Shown here: in pieces, positions 1 through 8,248 of the stretch
Numbering within the stretch: the first letter of the stretch is position 1
Layout of the letters: every line of letters starts with the position of its first letter
Assembly: GCA_024641465.1 (NCBI GenBank)
Contig: JAHEDB010000009.1
Location: forward strand, 1-15,438
Source of the DNA: Chromatiales bacterium
GTDB taxonomy: Bacteria > Pseudomonadota > Gammaproteobacteria > UBA6429 > Thiohalophilaceae
Direction of reading: 5' to 3'
DNA length: 15,438 bases
The notes under the pieces: generated by a model
The model's input: only the letters and a program-made list of their open reading frames with translations
Databases searched by the model: none
What the model was told of the DNA's origin: nothing
Program-made: the position numbers and the translations under genes

Positions 1-1839
1 CGTGCCGTTGTCACTGACGACAATGGCCACGCCGCGTTCTTCCCAGTTGCGTGTCGCAATCTGGATCTTGCCCTGTCGTTCTGGCAGGGCGTGCACGGCA
101 TTGACCAGCAGGTTGACCAGGACCTGTTGCAGTTCCTGCGGATTGATCTCCACCTTGCCGTGGGCCTTGAGTTGCAGTTCAATCGAGAAGCGGTGGGTGC
201 TGCGCAGGTGTTGCACCAGTTTCAGGACATCCTCCACCAGTGCGTTGACATCGACCTCGGTCAGGTAACCGGCGTATTCGCTGGGCCGAGCATACTGCAA
301 CAGGTGATTGACGATCTCCTGGATGCGATAGACCTGCTGGAAGATCAGCTCGACTTCCGTGCGCGCCGGATCGAGGGTCGGGCCCAGTATCCCCACCAGG
401 ATGTCGAGGTTGCCGAGGATGACCTGGGCGGGGTTATTGATCTCATGTGCCACCCCGGCGGTGAGTTCCCCCAGCGCGGCGAGTTTTTCCGCCACCACCA
501 GTTGTTGACGCGTCTCGCGCAGAACACGAATGGTGTGGCGCAGGTCGGCATTCTTTTGTTCCAGTTCGGCGGTGCGTTCGGCCACCTTGTCTTCGAGTTG
601 ATCGGCCCAGTCCTGGATCTGCCGGCTGCGTTCCTGCAACAGATCTAACATGGCATCAAACTCGCGCGCCAGTGCGCCGATTTCATCCTGCGATCTGACC
701 TGACCGATACGCTGTGCGCCACCCTCGCGGGTTGAATGCACCACCGCACTCATCGCCTCGATGGGTTGAAATATGGATTTGGCACCACGGATCGCCAGCA
801 GCGATGACAACACCATCAGCACCAGAAACAGACCGACCAGAACGATCAGCGCCTGCCACAAGCGCCATGTATAGGGCGCCTCCAGATAACCGCTATACAG
901 CATGCCGACGCGCGCGCCGTTTTCATCGACGATGGGTTCGTAGGCGGAGATATACCAGTCGTTGACGACGAAGGCCCGATCGATCCAGGTCTGCCCCTGC
1001 ACCAGCACCTTAGTCCGCACTTCATCGGAGACGCGGGTGCCCAGGGCGCGTTCACCCGGTCCGAGTGGGACGTTGGTGCTGATCCGCACGTCATCGATAA
1101 ATACCGTCACCGTACCAATGCTGCCCGACATCAAACTGCCCGGGCCATACACCAGATCGCGGATGGCATCGACAAAGGCGAAATTGGCATTCAACAGCAC
1201 GCCGCCATCGAGCAAGGCCACCAGTTTGCCGCCCGCCTGCTTGATCGGATAGATCGCCCGGATCATCATGCCGCGATCTTCACTCTTGCGCTCGGTCGGA
1301 TGAGCACGCGGTGTGTCGAGCAGGGGCAGTTCGATATTGCGCGCCAAAAAGGGACTCTCGTCGGCCAGTTCGGCGGCGCTGAAGATCTCGACACCGGCCG
1401 TGGCCTGACCCTGGGCCGCACTGAGCAGGGCCTTCGAGGAGCGGACCCGCTGCCCACTGCTTTCTTCATATAAGCGATTGCCGCTGACATCGATAATATG
1501 CAGATAGGTAAACCCGCTGGCGATCTTCAGTTCGCTCAGTTGCTGGTGGATCGCGGTCGCGTCCTGCGCCTCCAGCGAGGTGCGAAACACATAGGATTCC
1601 GCCAGACGACCGAGGCGATTGAGATAGTCCTGACGCATGCGACCGAAAACATCATCGGCGACGGTGAGGTCGGTGTTGACCTTGAGGTACAACTGATCAT
1701 AAGTGAGGCGGGCACCCCAGTAGACCGCCAGCATCAGCACGATGGGCATCACCAGCAGGATCGGAAACAGCACCAGCACCAACAGCTTGTAACGGACTGT
1801 CTCACGCACCGCCCGGCTGATGCGCCTGATGATGTTCAT
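1..1839 (-). CDS. Cache/HAMP sensor histidine kinase, C-terminus cut by window edge
   Basis: Membrane sensor kinase of a two-component system; it should autophosphorylate and pass phosphate to the NtrC-type regulator encoded just upstream. The frame is open from ATG 1839 to base 1 (613 codons, no stop). Visible order: membrane helix ~19-42; a periplasmic region ~43-327 of the size and pattern of a double Cache sensor; second helix ~328-350; HAMP ~350-405; coiled coil ~405-450; dimerisation box with AHEINNP (phospho-acceptor His465); N-box around NLLVNAVHAL (576-585); and the start of the G1 box, SDNGT, at the edge. The rest of the ATPase domain is missing only because the window ends. The start lies 9 bases after the regulator's stop, so the two genes form one operon. 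The signal is unknown; tungstate/molybdate status is a guess from the neighbouring tup operon. Kinase identity is certain, the Cache subtype is not. Confidence 0.93.
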   Translation of the reverse strand, partial: MNIIRRISRAVRETVRYKLLVLVLFPILLVMPIVLMLAVYWGARLTYDQLYLKVNTDLTVADDVFGRMRQDYLNRLGRLAESYVFRTSLEAQDATAIHQQLSELKIASGFTYLHIIDVSGNRLYEESSGQRVRSSKALLSAAQGQATAGVEIFSAAELADESPFLARNIELPLLDTPRAHPTERKSEDRGMMIRAIYPIKQAGGKLVALLDGGVLLNANFAFVDAIRDLVYGPGSLMSGSIGTVTVFIDDVRISTNVPLGPGERALGTRVSDEVRTKVLVQGQTWIDRAFVVNDWYISAYEPIVDENGARVGMLYSGYLEAPYTWRLWQALIVLVGLFLVLMVLSSLLAIRGAKSIFQPIEAMSAVVHSTREGGAQRIGQVRSQDEIGALAREFDAMLDLLQERSRQIQDWADQLEDKVAERTAELEQKNADLRHTIRVLRETRQQLVVAEKLAALGELTAGVAHEINNPAQVILGNLDILVGILGPTLDPARTEVELIFQQVYRIQEIVNHLLQYARPSEYAGYLTEVDVNALVEDVLKLVQHLRSTHRFSIELQLKAHGKVEINPQELQQVLVNLLVNAVHALPERQGKIQIATRNWEERGVAIVVSDNGT

Positions 1840-1848
1840 TGCGGCGGC

Positions 1849-3186
<1,338 letters not shown>

Positions 3187-3274
3187 TTGGGCCCCCTGTG
3201 GAGCAACATCCCTGGCAGGTGAATAGGTGTAGGTGCTGCTTTCTGTTTGCAACATGGCGACATGACCTCATCAG

Positions 3275-3293
3275 TTTATTAATGTTTAATAAA
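3275..3293. repeat. AT-rich palindrome, possible operator
   Basis: TTTATTAA (3275-3282) and TTAATAAA (3286-3293) are perfect inverted copies around TGT. It covers the -10 of the putative regulator promoter, so it could serve autoregulation. AT-rich palindromes also arise by chance. Confidence 0.4.
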
Positions 3294-3313
3294 GTACTTA
3301 CTTCCTTTATCAA
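3285..3313 (-). promoter_or_regulatory. Possible sigma-70 promoter of the regulator-kinase operon
   Basis: On the minus strand, TTGATA (3313-3308) is followed after 17 bases by ATTAAA (3290-3285), or after 16 by TATTAA. The -35 matches 5 of 6; the -10 is poor. It would start transcription near 3278, upstream of either candidate start codon. The -10 lies inside the palindrome TTTATTAA-TGT-TTAATAAA. Confidence 0.4.
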
Positions 3314-3337
3314 TCGGGTCTTGCGGCGGGACATTTT

Positions 3338-3359
3338 ATCGCAGTCGGTTAACTGCGAT
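3338..3359. promoter_or_regulatory. Perfect inverted repeat, candidate enhancer site for the NtrC-type regulator
   Basis: ATCGCAGT (3338-3345) and ACTGCGAT (3352-3359) are perfect inverted copies with a 6-base spacer. The centre lies about 190 bases before the predicted tupA transcript start, inside the 100-200 base range usual for activator sites of sigma-54 promoters. Only one copy is seen; such activators often use two. Binding is inferred from position and symmetry. Confidence 0.5.
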
Positions 3360-3511
3360 TTGGACATTTTGACTCACATCAAGTGAAGCATCCTAACATT
3401 GATCCAGACAAAATATGAACCGGGTATAGAATAAAATTATAGTTCCTTGTTTTTATGTCGAATTCTGCGCGATGAAGGCCTTTAGCCCGGTGCAATCCAA
3501 TTACATTCTTA

Positions 3512-3528
3512 CTGGCATATCCCTTGCT
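3512..3528 (+). promoter_or_regulatory. Sigma-54 (-24/-12) promoter of the tup operon
   Basis: CTGGCATATCCCTTGCT matches the RpoN consensus (YTGGCACG-N4-TTGCW) with the required GG-N10-GC spacing: GG at 3514-3515, GC at 3526-3527. The transcript would start near 3539, leaving a 26-base leader that contains GGAGG (3554-3558) 6 bases before the tupA ATG. The fit of spacing, position and a divergent GAFTGA activator makes this a strong prediction. Confidence 0.82.
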
Positions 3529-3564
3529 ACCCCATAGATCAGTATTCATCGGCGGAGGCAATCC

Positions 3565-4425
3565 ATGCGGGCACTACAGCGCTTTATCTTATTTACCGGC
3601 CTGATCTTATGTTTGATCGGCCCCTGGCAGGCGGGTGTGCAAGCGGCGTCCTCCCCCCACAATAAAACCATTCGTCTGGCCACCACCACCAGTACCGAAA
3701 ACTCCGGATTATTACACGCCCTGTTACCGCGCTTTCAGGCCGACACCGGTTATGAGGTACACGTGATCTCGGCGGGAACAGGCAAGGCCCTGCGCATGGG
3801 TCAGGACGGTGATGTGGATGTGGTGCTGGTGCACGCCCCCGCCGCGGAAAACAAATTTATCGCCGCGGGTTATGGTGAGCGGCGTTACCCGGTGATGTAT
3901 AACGATTTCGTTATCCTCGGTCCGGCCACTGACCCGGCGAATATTGCCAAAGCCGCCAGTGCCGCCGACGCACTGGCCCGTATCGCCAAACGATCCGCCG
4001 TGTTTGTCTCGCGCGGCGATGATTCCGGTACCCACAAGAAGGAACGCGGCCTGTGGCACACGGCAAAACTCAAACCTGTGGGTAGCTGGTATCGCGAGGC
4101 AGGTCAGGGCATGGGCAAGGTGATCCAGATGGCCGATGAGTTGCAGGCATACACCCTGGCCGATCGCGGCACCTGGATCGCCTACAGCAATAAGACCCAA
4201 CTGAAGATCGTATTCCAGGGTGATAGTGTACTGCACAATCCCTATGGGATCATCGCCGTCAACCCGAAACGTTTCCCGGAGGTCAATCATGCCGGGGCCC
4301 TGGCGCTGATCAAGTGGATGACATCGGAGACCGGTCAGAAGCGCATTGCCGATTTCAGGATCGCCGGTTTCACCTTGTTTACCCCTTCCGCCCACCAGTT
4401 GTCCGAACTCGGTATTGGTAAGTAG
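3565..4425 (+). CDS. tupA: Tungstate ABC transporter, periplasmic binding protein TupA
   Basis: Periplasmic tungstate-binding protein, 286 aa, that delivers WO4 to the TupBC transporter. A signal peptide (~1-28, hydrophobic 8-20, likely cut after VQA) precedes the mature chain, which starts with the TupA hallmark LATTTSTENSGLL (38-50). The second hallmark, SRGDDSGTHKKE (149-160), supplies Arg150, Ser154 and Thr156, typical oxyanion ligands of the family. These motifs separate TupA/WtpA-like tungstate proteins from ModA. Whether molybdate also binds cannot be read from sequence. First gene of the operon, with GGAGG 6 bases before ATG and a sigma-54 promoter directly upstream; tupB starts 10 bases after the stop. 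Length is normal and no key residue is missing. Confidence 0.95.
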   Translation: MRALQRFILFTGLILCLIGPWQAGVQAASSPHNKTIRLATTTSTENSGLLHALLPRFQADTGYEVHVISAGTGKALRMGQDGDVDVVLVHAPAAENKFIAAGYGERRYPVMYNDFVILGPATDPANIAKAASAADALARIAKRSAVFVSRGDDSGTHKKERGLWHTAKLKPVGSWYREAGQGMGKVIQMADELQAYTLADRGTWIAYSNKTQLKIVFQGDSVLHNPYGIIAVNPKRFPEVNHAGALALIKWMTSETGQKRIADFRIAGFTLFTPSAHQLSELGIGK

Positions 4426-4435
4426 TTGCACGGCC

Positions 4436-5137
4436 ATGGAGCATTTATTCTCAGCAACACAAACAGCGCTTGGTTTACTCGTCAGCGGCAACGCCGAGTT
4501 GTGGGCCATCATCGGCATCTCATTCCGGGTATCGACCACCGCCATCCTGATCGCCGTGTTGCCGGCGGTGCTCACTGCGTTTGTCCTGTCCTATGCACGC
4601 TTCACCGGGCGACGCCTGCTGATCTCCTTGTTCAATACCCTATTGTCGATCCCGGCGGTGGTGATCGGCCTGAGCTGTTATGTGTTGCTGTCGCGCCAGG
4701 GCCCCTTGGGCGATCTGCATTTGTTGTTTACCCAGACCGCGATGGTGATTGGTCAGGTTGCGTTGTGCTTCCCGATGCTGGTGGCGATGGGTCACTCGAC
4801 ATTCCAGGCCGCCGATAAACGCGCCTGGGAAACCGCGCGCACCCTCGGCGCCAGTCCGCTCTATGCACTATTGACGGTGATGCACGAGGTGCGTTTCGGT
4901 TTGATCGCGGCGCTGCTGGCCGGCTTTGGCCGCATCATCGCCGAGGTCGGCGCATCGATGATGCTGGGGGGGAATATCCTGCACTACACGCGCAATATTC
5001 CCACCGCGATCGCACTGGAAACCAGCAAGGGGGAATTTGCGCAGGGCATTGCCCTGGGCATGGTCCTGTTGGTGATGGCCTTCGTGTTAAACAGTTCGTT
5101 ACATTACTTTCAGGGTAAGGGCCAGATTGTAGGATAA
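4436..5137 (+). CDS. tupB: Tungstate ABC transporter permease TupB
   Basis: Inner-membrane permease, 233 aa, forming the tungstate channel with TupC as motor. Hydrophobic segments lie around 22-52, 62-85, 98-119, 153-168 and 203-220. The cytoplasmic EAA-type coupling loop is visible as WETARTLGASPLYALLTVMH (131-150) leading into RFGLIAALLAGFGRIIAEVG (153-172). The frame is open upstream to 4346, but that part overlaps tupA in another frame and is not membrane-like; ATG 4436, 10 bases after the tupA stop, gives a start that fits the family. The ribosome binding site is weak, so translation may be coupled to tupA. Four bases separate it from tupC. Confidence 0.94.
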   Translation: MEHLFSATQTALGLLVSGNAELWAIIGISFRVSTTAILIAVLPAVLTAFVLSYARFTGRRLLISLFNTLLSIPAVVIGLSCYVLLSRQGPLGDLHLLFTQTAMVIGQVALCFPMLVAMGHSTFQAADKRAWETARTLGASPLYALLTVMHEVRFGLIAALLAGFGRIIAEVGASMMLGGNILHYTRNIPTAIALETSKGEFAQGIALGMVLLVMAFVLNSSLHYFQGKGQIVG

Positions 5138-5141
5138 ATTC

Positions 5142-5852
5142 ATGCAGCCACTTTCACTACACGATATACACAAGACCTTCGGTGCACGCCGGGTGTTACA
5201 GGGCGCGACGCTGGAGTTAAACACCGGGACCTGTTGTCTGTTGACCGGCGCGAATGGCGCCGGTAAATCCACCCTGCTGCGGATCTGCGCCGGTCTGGAA
5301 AAACCCGAGGCCGGTTACGTTGACCTCGGCGCCGGGAGGATCCGCTGGAAGCGTGCGCGACGTGACTTGCAGAGACAAAGCGTCTATCTGCATCAACAAC
5401 CTTATATGTTCGATAGCAGCGTCAGACAGAATCTCGCCTATGCCCTGCACCGACATACCGATAAGGCAACCCACCAGACGCGGATCGACATGGCCCTCGA
5501 CTGGGCCGGCCTCACGCCGATCGCCCATACCTGGGCCAAACAACTCTCGGGCGGTGAGCGGCAACGCGTGGCACTGGCGCGGGCCTGGTTGCGCTCTCCC
5601 AATATCATGTTGCTCGATGAACCGACCAATAATCTCGACGAAGAGGCCAAACAACGCACCCTGGCGCTGTTAATGAGTCTCAAGGCGCAGGGTATCGGCC
5701 TGCTGATCGCCAGCCATGAAAATAATTACTTCCATAGGCTCGCCGATGAAACCCTCGAACTCGCGAATGGGCAGCTGACACCGCGTACGGCGACACCCCA
5801 TTCAATCGGCAATATCGTCAAGCTGACAAGCATTCGGCAGGCAACTCTATGA
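5142..5852 (+). CDS. tupC: Tungstate ABC transporter ATP-binding protein TupC
   Basis: ATPase that powers tungstate import, 236 aa. Walker A GANGAGKST (36-44), Q-loop HQQP (84-87), signature LSGGERQRVALARA (135-148), Walker B IMLLDEP (155-161), D-loop NNLDE (163-167) and H-loop SHE (His192) are all intact. It is short and lacks the extra C-terminal oxyanion-sensing domain found in ModC, so no trans-inhibition is expected from the subunit itself. It starts 4 bases after tupB and its stop overlaps the mobA start as ATGA (5849-5852), a sign of coupled translation. Confidence 0.95.
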   Translation: MQPLSLHDIHKTFGARRVLQGATLELNTGTCCLLTGANGAGKSTLLRICAGLEKPEAGYVDLGAGRIRWKRARRDLQRQSVYLHQQPYMFDSSVRQNLAYALHRHTDKATHQTRIDMALDWAGLTPIAHTWAKQLSGGERQRVALARAWLRSPNIMLLDEPTNNLDEEAKQRTLALLMSLKAQGIGLLIASHENNYFHRLADETLELANGQLTPRTATPHSIGNIVKLTSIRQATL

Positions 5853-6457
5853 CAAAGACGACTCACAACGAGGTCACCGCTCTTATTCTTGCCGGTGGCA
5901 TGGGCAGGCGCATGGGCGGTCAGGACAAGGGACGGATTGAACTGCATGGTCAGCCGCTGATCGAAATCATCCTTGCGGCGATTCGGCCCCAGGTCAAGAC
6001 CATTCTGATCAACGCCAATCGGCATCAACAGGACTATGCACGTTATGGCTATCCCGTGGTGAGTGATCAACTTGATGGCTATCAGGGCCCGTTGGCCGGC
6101 TTCACCGCCGGCATGGCTGCCTGCACCACGCCTTATATCGTCACCCTGCCCTGCGATGGCCCGCTGGTCGCCCCCGACCTGGTGACGCGACTATTCAAGG
6201 CCATTCAGCGGGGCGGCGTCGACCTTGCCGTGGCCCATGATGGTCAGCGTCTGCAACCGGTGTACGCCCTGCTGCCTGTGCAACTGTTATCGAGCCTGGA
6301 GGCGTTTCTTGCCGAAGGGGATCGCAAGATCGATCGCTGGTATGCACAACATCGCATGGCGCTGACTGATTTCAGTGACACGCCGCAGATGTTTACCAAT
6401 ATCAACACCCCCGAGGATCGTCTGCGTCTGCAACAAGAGGTTATCGGTCTATGCTAA
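5849..6457 (+). CDS. mobA: Molybdenum cofactor guanylyltransferase MobA
   Basis: Transfers GMP from GTP to Mo- or W-molybdopterin, making the bis-guanine dinucleotide cofactor used by enzymes of the DMSO reductase/formate dehydrogenase class. 202 aa, close to E. coli MobA. The nucleotidyltransferase loop LAGGMGRRMGGQDKG is at 14-28, guanine/ribose contacts around NAN (55-57) and SDQLDGYQGPLAG (72-84), the metal-binding Asp103 in PCDGPL, and the C-terminal NINTPEDRL motif. Translation is coupled to tupC by the ATGA overlap, and it overlaps the annotated start of moeA by 7 bases. Placement behind tupABC ties cofactor maturation to tungstate uptake. Confidence 0.95.
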   Translation: MTKTTHNEVTALILAGGMGRRMGGQDKGRIELHGQPLIEIILAAIRPQVKTILINANRHQQDYARYGYPVVSDQLDGYQGPLAGFTAGMAACTTPYIVTLPCDGPLVAPDLVTRLFKAIQRGGVDLAVAHDGQRLQPVYALLPVQLLSSLEAFLAEGDRKIDRWYAQHRMALTDFSDTPQMFTNINTPEDRLRLQQEVIGLC

Positions 6458-7749
6458 AGCTCAAAGAGATACCCGTCATGCAAACAGAAAAATTACCCGT
6501 CCAGGACAGTTGCGCGGACGCCGTCGATCACCAGTCGATACGTGTGGCAGAGGCGCGCCGACGCATCCTGTCGGCCATCACACCGATAAGCGATTATGAA
6601 AAGCTCGCCCTGCGTGATGCACTGGGACGCATTTTGGCACAAGACATCATCTCCCCGCTTAACGTACCGTCCCATACCAACTCGGCGATGGACGGTATTG
6701 CACTGTCGAGTGAAGATCTCCCCGCGACGCAAAGCCGCGTGCTGGAGATGATCGGCACCGCCTATGCCGGTGTGCCGTTTAAGGGTGAATGTCGCGCGGG
6801 CCAGTGTGTGCGCATCATGACCGGTGCGCCCATGCCAACGGGCACGGACACCGTGATCATGCAGGAGCAGATTGAATTTTTAACGGCGGATAAACTGCGC
6901 ATCGGCATCGCCCATCGCCCCGGGCAGAACGTGCGTCAGGTCGGTGAGGATATCGGTCAGGGGACGTCAGTACTCAGGGTCGGTCGGCAGATCATGCCGG
7001 CGGACCTGGGAATACTCGCCTCGCTCGGTATCGGTGAGATCCTCGTTCGGCGTCGTCCGCGCGTGGCGTTTTTTTCCACCGGCGATGAACTGCGTTCCAT
7101 CGGTGAAACACTGGGGGAAGGCGATATCTATGACAGCAATCGTTACAGCCTGTATGGCATGTTAAGCCGCCTGGGTGTCGAGGTGCTGGACCTTGGCGTA
7201 GTGCAGGACAAACCTGAAGCCTTGCGTAATGCCTTCCGCCATGCCGCCGCCATGGCGGATGTGGTGATCACCTCCGGCGGTGTGTCGGTGGGCGATGCCG
7301 ATTACATCAAGCCTGTACTGAGTGAACTGGGCGAGATCGCCTTCTGGAAGATCGCCATGAAACCCGGTCGACCATTGACCTTTGGTAAGCTGGGCCAGGC
7401 GCACTTCTTTGGTCTGCCAGGCAACCCGGTGGCAGTGATGGTGACCTTCTATCAGTTTGTCCTGCCCGCCCTGCAATACCTGGCCAGCGGTGAGATCAAA
7501 AAACCACTGACCCTGCGGGCCATCTGCACCGCCCCCCTGTATAACCGCCCCGGCCGGTTTGAATTCCAGCGCGGCGTCTTGGCGCAAGGCGAGGATGGCG
7601 GGTTCACCGTCAGCAAAACCGGCAAACAGGGTTCGGGGATCCTCACCTCGATGAGCCACGCCAATTGTTTTATCCTGCTGGATGAGGACTGTGCCGGGGT
7701 ACAAGCGGGTGATAGCGTGATCGTCCAGCCATTTGAGGCCCTTGTCTGA
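6451..7749 (+). CDS. moeA: Molybdopterin molybdenumtransferase MoeA
   Basis: Inserts the metal oxyanion (molybdate or tungstate) into adenylylated molybdopterin. 432 aa, slightly longer than E. coli MoeA (411) because of an N-terminal extension. Visible motifs: NSAMDGIAL (77-85), MTGAPMPTGTDTVI (123-136), the central STGDEL (209-214), then the MoCF fold with DSNRYSL (228-234), TSGGVSVGDADY (274-285), MKPGRP (303-308) and GLPGNPVAVM (321-330), followed by the C-terminal beta domain. Start choice is open: ATG 6451 has AGAGG 10 bases upstream and overlaps mobA, whereas ATG 6478 (423 aa) has AGAG 9 bases upstream and leaves a 20-base gap. Last gene of the tup operon; no clear terminator follows. 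Whether this copy prefers tungstate is an inference from context. Confidence 0.95.
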   Translation: MLKLKEIPVMQTEKLPVQDSCADAVDHQSIRVAEARRRILSAITPISDYEKLALRDALGRILAQDIISPLNVPSHTNSAMDGIALSSEDLPATQSRVLEMIGTAYAGVPFKGECRAGQCVRIMTGAPMPTGTDTVIMQEQIEFLTADKLRIGIAHRPGQNVRQVGEDIGQGTSVLRVGRQIMPADLGILASLGIGEILVRRRPRVAFFSTGDELRSIGETLGEGDIYDSNRYSLYGMLSRLGVEVLDLGVVQDKPEALRNAFRHAAAMADVVITSGGVSVGDADYIKPVLSELGEIAFWKIAMKPGRPLTFGKLGQAHFFGLPGNPVAVMVTFYQFVLPALQYLASGEIKKPLTLRAICTAPLYNRPGRFEFQRGVLAQGEDGGFTVSKTGKQGSGILTSMSHANCFILLDEDCAGVQAGDSVIVQPFEALV

Positions 7750-7790
7750 TCCGAGTTGAAAAATCCGTTGATCTGACTTTTAGAAAACTT

Positions 7791-8005
7791 ACCACCAAGA
7801 CGCCAAGTACACCAAGAAAACACCTTTAATAAATCCTCATCCTGAAGTGCAAGCCGTGATAAAAATCGCATGGGGACCTTGCACATGTTAAATATCAATT
7901 CAACCTTACACATTACGGCACGGAAACTATTCAACCGCACACCCCTCATCTCGTGTAGGAATCTGACGTTAATTTGAAATCTTGGTGCCTTGGCGTCTTG
8001 GTGGT
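7791..8005. repeat. 215-base element bounded by inverted repeats (MITE-like)
   Basis: The left end ACCACCAAGACGCCAAG (7791-7807) recurs perfectly as its reverse complement at 7989-8005. After a 2-base versus 1-base gap the match continues with CACCAAG (7810-7816 versus 7981-7987), so the arms are about 25 bases. The interior has no gene. ACCAAG-rich inverted ends of this type are familiar from intergenic regions of many environmental bacteria; I cannot name the family. No clean target-site duplication is visible directly outside the arms. Confidence 0.65.
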
Positions 8006-8018
8006 GAAAATAGTTTCC
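7922..8018. repeat. Interleaved 10-base inverted pair
   Basis: GGAAACTATT (7922-7931) and AATAGTTTCC (8009-8018) are perfect inverted copies. The right copy lies just outside the right arm of the 215-base element, the left copy inside it, so both pairings cannot form fully together. Confidence 0.45.
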
Positions 8019-8147
8019 CTGATATACCAACGTACCCAACAAATGCTCATATATTATGCAAATCGCTCATAATGAACCTGAGGTTATGCTTGTGAGTGCC
8101 TAATATGATGGATATTCATGTGTTTATTAAGGCTGATTTCGTTATAG

Positions 8148-8171
8148 TGCCGGTTGGTCTCCTCACCGGCA
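8148..8171 (+). promoter_or_regulatory. Short hairpin upstream of the metallo-hydrolase gene
   Basis: TGCCGGT (8148-8154) pairs with ACCGGCA (8165-8171) across a 10-base loop. No T-run follows, so it is not an obvious terminator; it may be a leader structure or operator. Confidence 0.35.
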
Positions 8172-8201
8172 TTAACAGCATACGTATATTGTGGTGTTAA
8201 T
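8171..8201. repeat. Inverted repeat ATTAACA/TGTTAAT upstream of the metallo-hydrolase gene
   Basis: Perfect 7-base arms at 8171-8177 and 8195-8201, sharing one base with the hairpin before it; the self-complementary TACGTA (8181-8186) sits between them. It lies 48 bases before the start codon and could be a repressor or activator site; no regulator can be named. Confidence 0.35.
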
Positions 8202-8248
8202 CAGGATGCGCGGGGACAATAACTTATAACAAAACAGGAGTGTCACAT

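Larger units (their letters stand above)
3256..3564. other. Divergent control region between regulator and tupA
   Basis: About 309 bases without a convincing gene; the small open frames here lack family features. It holds, from left to right: an AT-rich palindrome (3275-3293) over a possible sigma-70 promoter for the regulator, a perfect 8+8 inverted repeat (3338-3359), an AT-rich stretch (about 3405-3442), the sigma-54 promoter of tupA (3512-3528) and a strong ribosome binding site (GGAGG 3554-3558). Confidence 0.8.
7750..8248. other. Gene-free stretch with inverted-repeat element and palindromes
   Basis: About 500 bases without a supported gene. Frames that cross it are read through inverted repeats or belong to shadows of moeA. 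It holds the inverted-repeat element 7791-8005, a second interleaved 10-base inverted pair (7922-7931/8009-8018), a hairpin at 8148-8171, a 7+7 inverted repeat at 8171-8201 and the ribosome binding site of the next gene (AGGAG 8236-8240). No convincing sigma-70 promoter was found; TTATAG/TATAGT at 8142-8148 is the best -10 candidate but has no good -35. Confidence 0.7.

Noticed and set aside
91..648. 185-codon open frame on the plus strand
   Set aside because: It is opposite the histidine kinase, whose frame carries H-box, N-box and G1 motifs; the plus frame has no family features.
3366..3511. IHF site between the dyad and the sigma-54 promoter
   Set aside because: I looked for WATCAA-N4-TTR on both strands and found only partial matches, although the AT-rich stretch could still bend.
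3724..4575. 283-codon open frame on the minus strand
   Set aside because: Antisense to tupA, which has clear motifs and a good ribosome binding site.
7452..8042. 196-codon minus-strand frame covering the gene-free stretch
   Set aside because: It runs through both inverted arms and into antisense moeA; the protein is a read-through of the repeat and resembles nothing known.
8141..8200. ModE-type operator (CGTTATA and CGTATATTGT)
   Set aside because: Only loose half-site likeness, and it precedes the metallo-hydrolase rather than the tup operon.
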